Source: Candidatus Pelagibacter sp. TMED197 (GTDB taxonomy: Bacteria; Pseudomonadota; Alphaproteobacteria; Pelagibacterales; Pelagibacteraceae). Taken from it: a stretch of DNA of 5,915 bases. The position numbers and the translations under genes were made by a program. Positions 1 to 5,915 of this stretch are shown here, piece after piece. The first letter of the stretch is position 1; every line of letters begins with the position of its first letter. Under the pieces are notes generated by a model. It had not been told where the DNA came from. It did not search any database and saw only the letters and a list, made by a program, of their open reading frames with translations. The stretch lies in NCBI GenBank assembly GCA_002169755.1, contig NHIU01000012.1, forward strand, positions 11,692 to 17,606, given 5' to 3'.

Positions 1-689
1 ACATCTAAAAGAATTCCTTGTGCCCCTTCAAACAGTATTTTCTTTCTATCTTTTATAAACTCATCTAATTTGAGCCAAACTGGCTTAGCAAATTTAAGAA
101 TTTCAGGAGCGATTTTTAATAATTTTTTTTTAAGATCATCTTTTTTATAAACCTTTTTTTTTAAACCTTTCCTAATAGCATTATGGTGCAGTAATACATT
201 TTTCAATCTACTATCAAGGCTACTCTTTGACCTTAAATCCATTACTCGAATAGAGCGCCTTCCTACTTTATCCTCATAACAGGGACCAATACCTCTTCTT
301 GTTGTGCCAATTTTTCCTTTCCCGGCAGCATCCTCTCTTATCTCATCCATTTCTTGATGAAACGGGAGTATTAATGAAGCGGACTCAGAAATCATAAAAT
401 TTTTAGGGTTTACATCTATTCCTTTTTTTTTTATTTCTTTGATTTCATCTAATAACGCCCAAGGATCTATGACAACACCATTACCTAAAATTGAAATTTT
501 TTTGTCTCTAACTATTCCTGATGGAAGCAATCTTAATTTAAAAACTTTTTTATCAATTACTAGTGTGTGACCTGCATTGTGACCGCCTTGGAAACGGACC
601 ACAACATCAGCCTCGCTAGATAACCAGTCAACAATTTTTCCTTTTCCTTCGTCTCCCCACTGTGATCCTACTACAACTACATTTTTCAT
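1..689 (-). CDS. purA: Adenylosuccinate synthetase, N-terminal part (cut by window edge)
   Basis: PurA joins IMP and aspartate using GTP to make adenylosuccinate, the first committed step from IMP to AMP, in the cytoplasm. I translated the minus strand from the ATG at 689-687: 229 full codons are present and the frame is open to the window edge. The family is usually about 430 residues, so roughly half is missing. Visible motifs are the GTP-binding loop [11 protein letters not shown] (residues 8-18) with the catalytic Asp13, GGHNAGHT (36-42... ) containing catalytic His41, the IMP-binding [14 protein letters not shown] (128-141), and EGAQGILLD (221-229) just before the edge. Residues 174-190 are a lysine-rich stretch encoded by two 9-base A tracts, and the frame stays intact through both. 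The start codon shares one base with the thiD stop (TAATG), so translation is probably coupled. No Shine-Dalgarno sequence is visible. Identity is essentially certain; only the C-terminal half is unseen. Confidence 0.97.
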   Translation of the reverse strand, partial: MKNVVVVGSQWGDEGKGKIVDWLSSEADVVVRFQGGHNAGHTLVIDKKVFKLRLLPSGIVRDKKISILGNGVVIDPWALLDEIKEIKKKGIDVNPKNFMISESASLILPFHQEMDEIREDAAGKGKIGTTRRGIGPCYEDKVGRRSIRVMDLRSKSSLDSRLKNVLLHHNAIRKGLKKKVYKKDDLKKKLLKIAPEILKFAKPVWLKLDEFIKDRKKILFEGAQGILLD

Positions 690-1501
690 TATCTAAATTT
701 TTTATTAATTATTATTGAGTTTAAGTGGTTAATAGGACCATGTCCTTTTCCAAAATTAGGATTAGATCCTATAGCTTGGTTAACATATTTAATTCCTAAC
801 TCACAGGATTTCTTTAAAGGTTTTCCACATGATAAAAAAGTTGCAATTGCGCTTGATAAAGTGCAACCTGTTCCATGAGTGTTTTTAGTTTTAATTTTTT
901 TATTTCTAAAAATTTTAATCTCTTTTTTATTTAAAAAAATATCTTCCATATAACTCGATTTTTTGTGGCCACCTTTTAATAAAACATTTTTAACACCAAA
1001 TTTTAGCAAAATATTGGCGGCATATATCATATCTTCCACATTAGTAATTTTTGTTTTAGTTAAAACTTCAGCCTCAGGTATATTTGGAGTTACTAAATAT
1101 GCTTTTCTAATTAACTTATCTTTTAAAGTTTGTATTGCAGAATTGTTAATTAACAGAGCACCTCCTTTAGCAATCATAACAGGATCTAAAACAATCTTAG
1201 AAACATTTATCTTATTTAAATTGGTAACAACAGAATTAATTATTTGAGAAGAATGGAGCATCCCAATTTTAATTGCATTTGGTTTTATATCTTTACATGA
1301 AAATAAAATTTGTTTACCTACATCTTTAGGTTTTATCTGAATAATACCATTTACACCTTTAGTGTTTTGGATCGTAACAGCAGTAATTGCCGTCATTGCA
1401 TAACCTCCTAGAGCGGTAACTGTTTTAATATCAGCTTGTATGCCTGCTCCACCTGAAGAGTCTGATCCAGCTATAATTAAAATTTTGGATTTAATTTTCA
1501 A
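689..1501 (-). CDS. thiD: Hydroxymethylpyrimidine / phosphomethylpyrimidine kinase (TTG start)
   Basis: ThiD phosphorylates 4-amino-5-hydroxymethyl-2-methylpyrimidine (HMP) and then HMP-P, giving the pyrimidine diphosphate that is joined to the thiazole unit in thiamine synthesis. The 270-residue length is normal for this ribokinase-fold family. Motifs seen: [14 protein letters not shown] (residues 11-24) for substrate binding, TIQNT (43-47), DPVM (106-109), TPN with a following Glu (138-143), KGGH (177-180), and [11 protein letters not shown] (208-218), the anion-hole motif with the presumed catalytic Cys213. The start is TTG at 1501-1499. An in-frame TAA at 1519-1517 and the early conserved motif leave no ATG or GTG option, and the first ATG codon, Met36, lies past that motif. 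TTG overlaps the glmM stop as TTGA. The stop TAA overlaps the purA ATG by one base. A pyridoxal kinase is the nearest alternative, but these motifs fit ThiD. If this is SAR11, which is known to lack thiC, the enzyme would act on imported HMP. Confidence 0.95.
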   Translation of the reverse strand: MKIKSKILIIAGSDSSGGAGIQADIKTVTALGGYAMTAITAVTIQNTKGVNGIIQIKPKDVGKQILFSCKDIKPNAIKIGMLHSSQIINSVVTNLNKINVSKIVLDPVMIAKGGALLINNSAIQTLKDKLIRKAYLVTPNIPEAEVLTKTKITNVEDMIYAANILLKFGVKNVLLKGGHKKSSYMEDIFLNKKEIKIFRNKKIKTKNTHGTGCTLSSAIATFLSCGKPLKKSCELGIKYVNQAIGSNPNFGKGHGPINHLNSIIINKKFR

Positions 1502-2832
1502 TTTTTTATTGATCTTTTAATAATTTTTATACATTTAAGAGTTAATTTTTTGTCGTATGACTCCGTCATAATTCTAATTTTTGGTTCTGTTCCAGATTTT
1601 CGTACTAAAACTCTTCCGTTGTTACCCATAAGTTTATTTGCCTTTTTTATTGCATTTCTACACTTGGCTTTGTGTATAACATTTTTATCATTAACAACAA
1701 TGTTTTCAAGAATTTGAGGTACAGGTTTAAAAACATTCAGTAGATCACTTGCTTTTTTTCTTTTTCTTAGAGAAAATAAAACTTCTAGAGCTACTAGCAA
1801 ACCATCACCTGTTGTAGCAAATTTTCCTAAAATTATATGACCTGACTGTTCTCCACCTAAATTAAAATTTAGTTTCTTCATCTTCTCTTTTACATATCTA
1901 TCTCCTACTTTAGATCTGTAAAATTTAATTTTTTCATTTGTTAAAAAACTTTGTAATCCATAATTAGACATAAGAGTTCCAACCACCCCTCCTTTTAAAA
2001 TTCCTTTTGATTTCCACCTTCGGGCTAACATAGCAATAGTTTGATCTCCGTCTATAATCTTCCCTTTTTCATCACACATTATAATTCTGTCAGCATCCCC
2101 ATCAAATGAAATTCCAACATGTGCCTTAAACTTTTTTACAGCTGATCTAATTTTAGATGGATGCATAGATCCACAATTTTTATTAATATTTAAGCCGTCA
2201 GGTTTAACGCCTATAGAAATCACTTTAGCTCCTAAATCCCTCAATAATTTAGGAGCAGATTTATATCCGGCTCCGTTAGCACAATCCAAAACTATTTTTG
2301 TTCCTCTCAAATGAAAATTTTTTGGAAAATTTTTTCTTAAAATTTCAATGTATTTTTCATTTCCATTTTCTAATCTTTTTACCCTCCCTAATAGTTTTGG
2401 ATTTGTTAATTGTTTTGTATTTTTGGTGTCAATTAATTTTTCTATTTTTTTTTCAATTTTATCAGACAATTTTAAACCATCAGGTCCAAATAATTTTAAT
2501 CCGTTATCATAATAAGGATTGTGTGAAGCTGTAATCATAATTCCCATATTAGCTTTCATAGCTTTTGTTAGCATTGCTAGGCCATTAGTTGGCAAAGGTC
2601 CTAATGTAAAAACATGCATCCCACCTGATACTAGGCCCGATACCAATGCTGGTTCTAAGGTGTATCCTGATAATCTTGTATCTTTAGCTATAATAGCTAC
2701 TTGTTTGAATTTTTTTTGATTTTTAAAATATGTACCTGAAGCTAAGCCAAATTTAAAAAACTTTTCACCGGTAATGTTGCCTTGATTAACAGTTCCCCGA
2801 ATTCCATCGGTTCCAAAATATTTGTTTTTCAT
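1498..2832 (-). CDS. glmM: Phosphoglucosamine mutase
   Basis: GlmM interconverts glucosamine-6-phosphate and glucosamine-1-phosphate, the step before GlmU makes UDP-GlcNAc for peptidoglycan and lipid A. It works through a phosphoserine and a bisphosphate intermediate. The 444 residues match the usual family length of about 445. The N-terminus KYFGTDGIRG (4-13) is the typical GlmM opening. The active-site loop ITASHNP (100-106) carries phosphoserine Ser103. The Mg2+ loop DGDADR (244-249) and the sugar-specificity loop GEQSGH (327-332) are intact; the GEQSGH form, with Ser, points to GlmM rather than a phosphomannomutase. The phosphate-binding loop RKSGTEPKIRI (411-421) is present. All four domains are accounted for with no break. 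The ATG at 2832 sits in a TAATG overlap with the folP stop, and its TGA overlaps the thiD start, so it is embedded in the operon. No Shine-Dalgarno sequence is seen before the start. Confidence 0.98.
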   Translation of the reverse strand: MKNKYFGTDGIRGTVNQGNITGEKFFKFGLASGTYFKNQKKFKQVAIIAKDTRLSGYTLEPALVSGLVSGGMHVFTLGPLPTNGLAMLTKAMKANMGIMITASHNPYYDNGLKLFGPDGLKLSDKIEKKIEKLIDTKNTKQLTNPKLLGRVKRLENGNEKYIEILRKNFPKNFHLRGTKIVLDCANGAGYKSAPKLLRDLGAKVISIGVKPDGLNINKNCGSMHPSKIRSAVKKFKAHVGISFDGDADRIIMCDEKGKIIDGDQTIAMLARRWKSKGILKGGVVGTLMSNYGLQSFLTNEKIKFYRSKVGDRYVKEKMKKLNFNLGGEQSGHIILGKFATTGDGLLVALEVLFSLRKRKKASDLLNVFKPVPQILENIVVNDKNVIHKAKCRNAIKKANKLMGNNGRVLVRKSGTEPKIRIMTESYDKKLTLKCIKIIKRSIKN

Positions 2833-3899
2833 TAATTTTTAAAATTTGATAAAATTTTTTTAAATACTAAAATTCCTTGTTTGACTTCATTAACATTGTG
2901 CACCCTAAAAATCTGAACCCCTTGAGACAGTAAAAATAAAATTGAAGCAATTGTTCCTCCTATTCTTTCTTTGCTGTCATTAATCCCTGAAATTTGACTT
3001 ATAAATCTTTTTCTAGAAGTTCCAATCAAAACAGGAAATCCAAGACTATGAAACAAAGATATATTAGAAATTAAAGTCAAATTATGTTTCAGATTTTTAC
3101 CAAAACCTATGCCTGGATCGATAACTATTTTTTTGTTATTTATTATCTTTATGCCTTTTTCAAAAAAATCATATATATCTAATAAAACATTTTTATATTT
3201 AGGATTCTTTTGCATTGTATTGGGTGTGCCTTGCATATGATGAAGAACTTTTGCAATGTTATATTTCTTTATTCTTGATAAAGCCTGGTCATCATAATTA
3301 AAACCTGAAACATCGTTTATTAAATTTGCTCCATGCTTTATTGATTTGATCATTACCTCTGATTTTCTTGTGTCTATTGATAAGTTTATTCTTTTATAAT
3401 TTTTTTTAAAATTTTTTACAACATTTTGAATTCTTTTCCATTCTATATTTGGTAGAACTGTTTTTGAGCCAGGCCTAGTGGACTCTCCTCCAATATCTAT
3501 GATATTTGCTCCAGATTTTATCATATCGAAGATATGTTTTTTAGCGTTTTTCAGATTGTTAAATTTTCCCCCATCAGAAAAACTATCTGGCGTTAAATTT
3601 AAAATCCCCATAATCGATGGTTCTAAAAAATTTATATTTTTTAAAAAATTTTTTCTTTTCCTGGATATCTTTATTAAATCTTGTTTAACTTTTTTTTTAC
3701 AGGTAGAGCCTAAAATGTTGATCTTTTTGAAATTGACAATCTTTGATAAAACTTTATTTTTTTTTCTTGTAATTATCTCAACCTTATTAAATGCAATATT
3801 TTTGTTACCGCATAAAGGTAATGCCAATTTTTTTTTAATTAAAATTTTTGCATTGATGCCATAATAAAAATTACACGCTCTAGTGTAATATTTTGTCAT
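2832..3899 (-). CDS. folP: Dihydropteroate synthase with N-terminal extension
   Basis: FolP condenses p-aminobenzoate with 6-hydroxymethyl-dihydropterin diphosphate to give dihydropteroate in folate synthesis; it is the sulfonamide target. The TIM-barrel core occupies about residues 96-352, with every signature block present: MGILNLTPDSFSDGG (97-111), DIGGESTRPG (135-144), SIDTRK (174-179), NDVSG (195-199), HMQGTPNTMQ (221-230), DPGIGFGK (261-268), GTSRKRF (293-299) and RVHNV (332-336). The protein is 355 residues, against about 280 in E. coli; the excess is an N-terminal region of about 95 residues, strongly lysine-rich (about 22% by hand count). From memory, alphaproteobacterial FolP proteins often carry such an extension, and ALPLCGNKNIAF (26-37) resembles part of it. 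The ATG at 3899 lies 5 nt after the ftsH stop; starting at Met97 would leave a gap of nearly 300 nt. The last motif reads His-Asn where His-Asp is usual. The stop overlaps the glmM ATG by one base. Confidence 0.96.
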   Translation of the reverse strand: MTKYYTRACNFYYGINAKILIKKKLALPLCGNKNIAFNKVEIITRKKNKVLSKIVNFKKINILGSTCKKKVKQDLIKISRKRKNFLKNINFLEPSIMGILNLTPDSFSDGGKFNNLKNAKKHIFDMIKSGANIIDIGGESTRPGSKTVLPNIEWKRIQNVVKNFKKNYKRINLSIDTRKSEVMIKSIKHGANLINDVSGFNYDDQALSRIKKYNIAKVLHHMQGTPNTMQKNPKYKNVLLDIYDFFEKGIKIINNKKIVIDPGIGFGKNLKHNLTLISNISLFHSLGFPVLIGTSRKRFISQISGINDSKERIGGTIASILFLLSQGVQIFRVHNVNEVKQGILVFKKILSNFKN

Positions 3900-3904
3900 G
3901 GAGA

Positions 3905-5800
3905 TTAGATTGCTGGTTTTGGCTTTAAACCTATTGAACCAAGAGCTGATGATGATTTGCCATCATTTTGCTCATCTTCCTTAAATGATCTGGTTGGTTT
4001 TATGTCTTTTAAAATTAAATCTCTTATCTCGTCACCTGATAAAGTTTCATAAATTAAAAGAGCTTTTGCGAGTTTGTGTAGATCTTCAATTTTTTCTGTA
4101 AGAACTTTTTTAGCTCTTTCGTATCCTTTGTCTACAATTTTTTTAACTTCCGAGTCTACTTTTTTAGCTGTTTCTTCTGACATATTTTGTTGCTTTGTTA
4201 CTGATCTACCTAAAAATACCTCTTCTTCGTTTTCACCATAAGCAATAGTGCCTAATATTTCACTCATCCCGTATTTCGTTACCATATTTTTGGCCATTTT
4301 AGTTACCATGTCAATATCGGATGAAGCTCCAGAAGTTACTTTGTCATGTCCAAAAATCAATTCCTCAGCTATTCTGCCTCCCATAGCAACAGCAATATCA
4401 GAATACATTTTTTCTCTAGTTACTGAAAGTTGATCTCTCTCTGGAAGTCTCATAACCATACCTAAAGCTCTTCCTCTTGGTATTATAGTAGCTTTATGAA
4501 TTGGATCAGATGCTTTTTCGTTAAGAGCCACGATAGCATGTCCGCCTTCATGGTAAGCAGTTAATTTTTTTTCGTCCTCTGACATAACCATAGATCTTCT
4601 TTCAGCTCCCATCATTACTTTATCTTTTGCTTCTTCAACATCTGACATTGTAACTACTCTTTTATTTTTTCTTGCTGCTAACAAAGCTGACTCATTGATT
4701 AAATTTGCTAAATCAGCTCCTGAAAATCCTGGAGTACCTCTAGCTATTGTTCTAAGCTTTACATCTGGCCCAGTATTTATTTTTTTTACATGAACTTTCA
4801 AAATTGCTTCTCTTCCAATAATATCTGGATTTGCGACTACTACCTGTCTATCAAATCTACCTGGTCTTAGCAAAGCAGGATCTAAAACATCAGGTCTGTT
4901 TGTAGCTGCAATTAATATTATGCCTTCGTTAGTATCAAAACCGTCCATCTCCACTAGAAGCTGGTTAAGTGTTTGTTCTCTTTCGTCATTGCCGCCACCT
5001 AAACCTGCTCCTCTACTTCTTCCTACTGCATCAATCTCATCTATAAAAATAATACATGGTGAATGTTTTTTTCCTTGCTCAAACATATCTCTAACTCTAG
5101 ATGCTCCTACACCCACAAACATTTCAACGAAGTCAGATCCTGAAATAGAAAAGAACGGAACGTTTGCTTCTCCAGCAATAGCTTTTGCTAATAAAGTTTT
5201 TCCAGTTCCTGGAGGACCAATTAATAAGGCTCCTTTAGGAATCTTTCCGCCAAGTCTGCTGAATTTTTTTGGATCTTTTAAAAATTCAACAATTTCTTCA
5301 ACTTCTTCTTTTGCTTCCTCAACTCCCGCAACATCATTAAAGGTAACCTTGCCTTGAGCTTCATTTAGTAATTTTGCTTTAGATCTTCCAAACCCCATGG
5401 CTCCACCTTTTCCTCCTTGCATTTGACGCATAAAGAAAACCCAAACTCCAATTAGTAACAACATTGGGAACCAAGAAAGTAAGATACCTAAAAGTGAAGG
5501 CATTTTGTCTTCTAGCGGAGTAGCAACTATGCTGATGCTTTGTTCAGATAATTTTTCAACTAAATTTGGATAATTAGGAGAGTAAGTGTTAAAAGTTTCT
5601 CCATTTGATAAAACTCCAGAAATATTGTTTCCTTGAATTTGAACTTCTACCACCCTTCCATTTTCAACTTCAGTCATGAAACTTGAGAAAGGAAGGTTAT
5701 TTTTCTCAGATTTGATCTTTTTAGGATCCTGAAACATATTAAAAAGCCCTACTGAAAGTAAGACTATAATTGCCCACATTACTAAGTTTTTAAAATTCAT
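3905..5800 (-). CDS. ftsH: ATP-dependent membrane zinc metalloprotease FtsH
   Basis: FtsH is a hexameric inner-membrane AAA+ protease that extracts and degrades misfolded membrane proteins and some soluble regulators (LpxC and sigma32 in E. coli). The 631 residues are full length. Order of parts: membrane segment 1 (about 4-23), a short periplasmic domain (about 25-100), membrane segment 2 (about 103-124), a Gly-rich linker, then the AAA+ domain with Walker A GPPGTGKT (195-202), pore loop MFVGVG (227-232), Walker B IIFIDE (250-255) and the second region of homology [18 protein letters not shown] (301-318) with arginine fingers 312 and 315. The protease domain has the zinc motif HEGGH (417-421), catalytic Glu418, and third ligand Asp495 in SGASSDID. 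The HEGGH form and the N-terminus look alphaproteobacterial to me. It is less lysine-rich (about 9%) than FolP (about 15%). It is the first visible gene of the operon, with a possible promoter just upstream and no Shine-Dalgarno sequence. Confidence 0.99.
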   Translation of the reverse strand: MNFKNLVMWAIIVLLSVGLFNMFQDPKKIKSEKNNLPFSSFMTEVENGRVVEVQIQGNNISGVLSNGETFNTYSPNYPNLVEKLSEQSISIVATPLEDKMPSLLGILLSWFPMLLLIGVWVFFMRQMQGGKGGAMGFGRSKAKLLNEAQGKVTFNDVAGVEEAKEEVEEIVEFLKDPKKFSRLGGKIPKGALLIGPPGTGKTLLAKAIAGEANVPFFSISGSDFVEMFVGVGASRVRDMFEQGKKHSPCIIFIDEIDAVGRSRGAGLGGGNDEREQTLNQLLVEMDGFDTNEGIILIAATNRPDVLDPALLRPGRFDRQVVVANPDIIGREAILKVHVKKINTGPDVKLRTIARGTPGFSGADLANLINESALLAARKNKRVVTMSDVEEAKDKVMMGAERRSMVMSEDEKKLTAYHEGGHAIVALNEKASDPIHKATIIPRGRALGMVMRLPERDQLSVTREKMYSDIAVAMGGRIAEELIFGHDKVTSGASSDIDMVTKMAKNMVTKYGMSEILGTIAYGENEEEVFLGRSVTKQQNMSEETAKKVDSEVKKIVDKGYERAKKVLTEKIEDLHKLAKALLIYETLSGDEIRDLILKDIKPTRSFKEDEQNDGKSSSALGSIGLKPKPAI

Positions 5801-5835
5801 ACTATTTAAATAAACATTATTTATAATTTAACAAG

Positions 5836-5863
5836 AGTATAATGATGGTAAATAAGTTGTAAA
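5836..5863 (-). promoter_or_regulatory. Candidate sigma70-type promoter for the ftsH operon
   Basis: On the minus strand a TTTACA (5863-5858) and a TATACT (5841-5836) are separated by 16 bp, close to the TTGACA/TATAAT consensus. Transcription would start near 5829, giving a leader of roughly 30 nt before the ftsH ATG. No other good pair is obvious in the 115 bp upstream. Such pairs arise by chance in AT-rich DNA, and transcription could also enter from a gene beyond the right edge. I see no match to the sigma32 heat-shock consensus. Confidence 0.4.
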
Positions 5864-5867
5864 TAAG
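5848..5867. repeat. 9-bp direct repeat, 11-bp period, overlapping the -35 region
   Basis: GTAAATAAG occurs twice on the plus strand, at 5848-5856 and 5859-5867, separated by TT. The copies are identical and their starts are 11 bp apart, about one helical turn, so a protein binding both would sit on one face of the DNA. The second copy covers most of the candidate -35 box. This is the layout of a possible operator, but no regulator is identified, and short AT-rich repeats can occur by chance. The repeat itself is certain; its function is not. Confidence 0.5.
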
Positions 5868-5915
5868 ACAAAATATAACACTTTTGTAAAAATCTTTAAT
5901 TTTTATTCTCTTTTT

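Larger units (their letters stand above)
5801..5915. other. Region upstream of ftsH, no confident gene
   Basis: This 115-bp stretch is very AT-rich. On the minus strand one frame is open from the right edge to a TAA at 5819-5817 (32 codons of Lys, Ile, Leu, Phe and Asn), and another closes at once with a TAA near 5904. Either could be the end of an upstream gene; in alphaproteobacteria the neighbour of ftsH is often tilS, but too little is visible to say so here. The candidate promoter and direct repeat lie inside it. No tRNA or strong terminator hairpin is seen. Confidence 0.6.

Noticed and set aside
2313..2335. Tandem 11-bp repeat GAAAATTTTTT with 12-bp period inside glmM
   Set aside because: It encodes the repeated Lys-Asn-Phe in KNFPKNF and keeps the normal GlmM length and alignment. 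Low-complexity codon use explains it.
3478..3864. Plus-strand open frame of 128 codons antisense to folP, Phe/Leu/Ile-rich and seemingly hydrophobic
   Set aside because: Lys and Asn codons (AAA, AAT) read in reverse give Phe and Ile, so apparent membrane character is expected from the antisense of a lysine-rich gene. There is no start signal or family motif.
4920..5357. Plus-strand open frame of 145 codons antisense to ftsH
   Set aside because: It lies wholly opposite the conserved AAA+ region of ftsH, and its Ser/Pro-rich translation matches no family I know. It is a shadow of the real gene.
5810..5821. Minus-strand mini-frame ATG TTT ATT TAA just upstream of ftsH, as a possible leader peptide
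   Set aside because: Three codons in AT-rich sequence are expected by chance, with no ribosome-binding signal or attenuator structure near it.
5838..5843. TATAAT on the plus strand as a divergent promoter
   Set aside because: There is no suitable -35 box 16-18 bp upstream and no plus-strand start codon or gene follows within the window; the match arises from the overlapping minus-strand AT-rich box.
5868..5887. Inverted repeat ACAAAA with TTTTGT, 8-nt loop, as a possible terminator of an upstream gene
   Set aside because: The stem is only 6 bp with one G-C pair and lacks a proper following T run on the minus strand; it is likely chance in AT-rich DNA.
5817..5915. Minus-strand open frame of 32 codons entering from the right edge, with a hydrophobic stretch
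   Set aside because: It is too short and too AT-driven in composition to call, and it overlaps the candidate promoter. It could be an upstream gene's tail, but nothing identifies it.

Overview
This window is a stretch of an AT-rich bacterial chromosome. All recognisable genes lie on the minus strand, read from high to low coordinates: ftsH, folP, glmM, thiD, then the first half of purA, which runs off the left edge. Strong AT bias, proteins rich in Lys, Ile and Asn, near-zero spacing between genes, and alphaproteobacterial-looking FtsH and FolP suggest a streamlined, free-living alphaproteobacterium. SAR11/Pelagibacterales is my best guess, from gene style and memory of the families rather than from any search. 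Intact folate, purine, thiamine and amino-sugar genes argue against an AT-rich obligate intracellular relative such as Rickettsia.

Layout. Positions 5801-5915 are non-coding or carry the tail of an upstream gene. They hold a candidate sigma70-type promoter and a 9-bp direct repeat with an 11-bp period that overlaps its -35 box. ftsH (5800-3905) encodes the membrane AAA+ zinc protease. After a 5-nt gap comes folP (3899-2832), dihydropteroate synthase with a long N-terminal extension. glmM (2832-1498), phosphoglucosamine mutase, shares one base with the folP stop (TAATG). thiD (1501-689), the HMP/HMP-P kinase, appears to start with TTG inside a 4-nt TTGA overlap with the glmM stop. purA (689 to beyond position 1), adenylosuccinate synthetase, again starts inside a TAATG junction.

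The genes look like one transcription unit with translational coupling at most junctions. None of the five starts has a recognisable Shine-Dalgarno sequence. FtsH controls membrane-protein quality (and, in E. coli, LPS synthesis through LpxC), and GlmM supplies the UDP-GlcNAc pathway for peptidoglycan and LPS. FolP, ThiD and PurA serve folate, thiamine and AMP synthesis, which are linked through one-carbon units and purine intermediates.

I see no mobile element, CRISPR array, RNA gene, toxin or defence locus, and no sign of a previously undescribed system. The points worth a second look are modest: the TTG start of thiD, the FolP extension and its His-Asn variant, the repeat at the ftsH promoter, and the absence of Shine-Dalgarno sequences.
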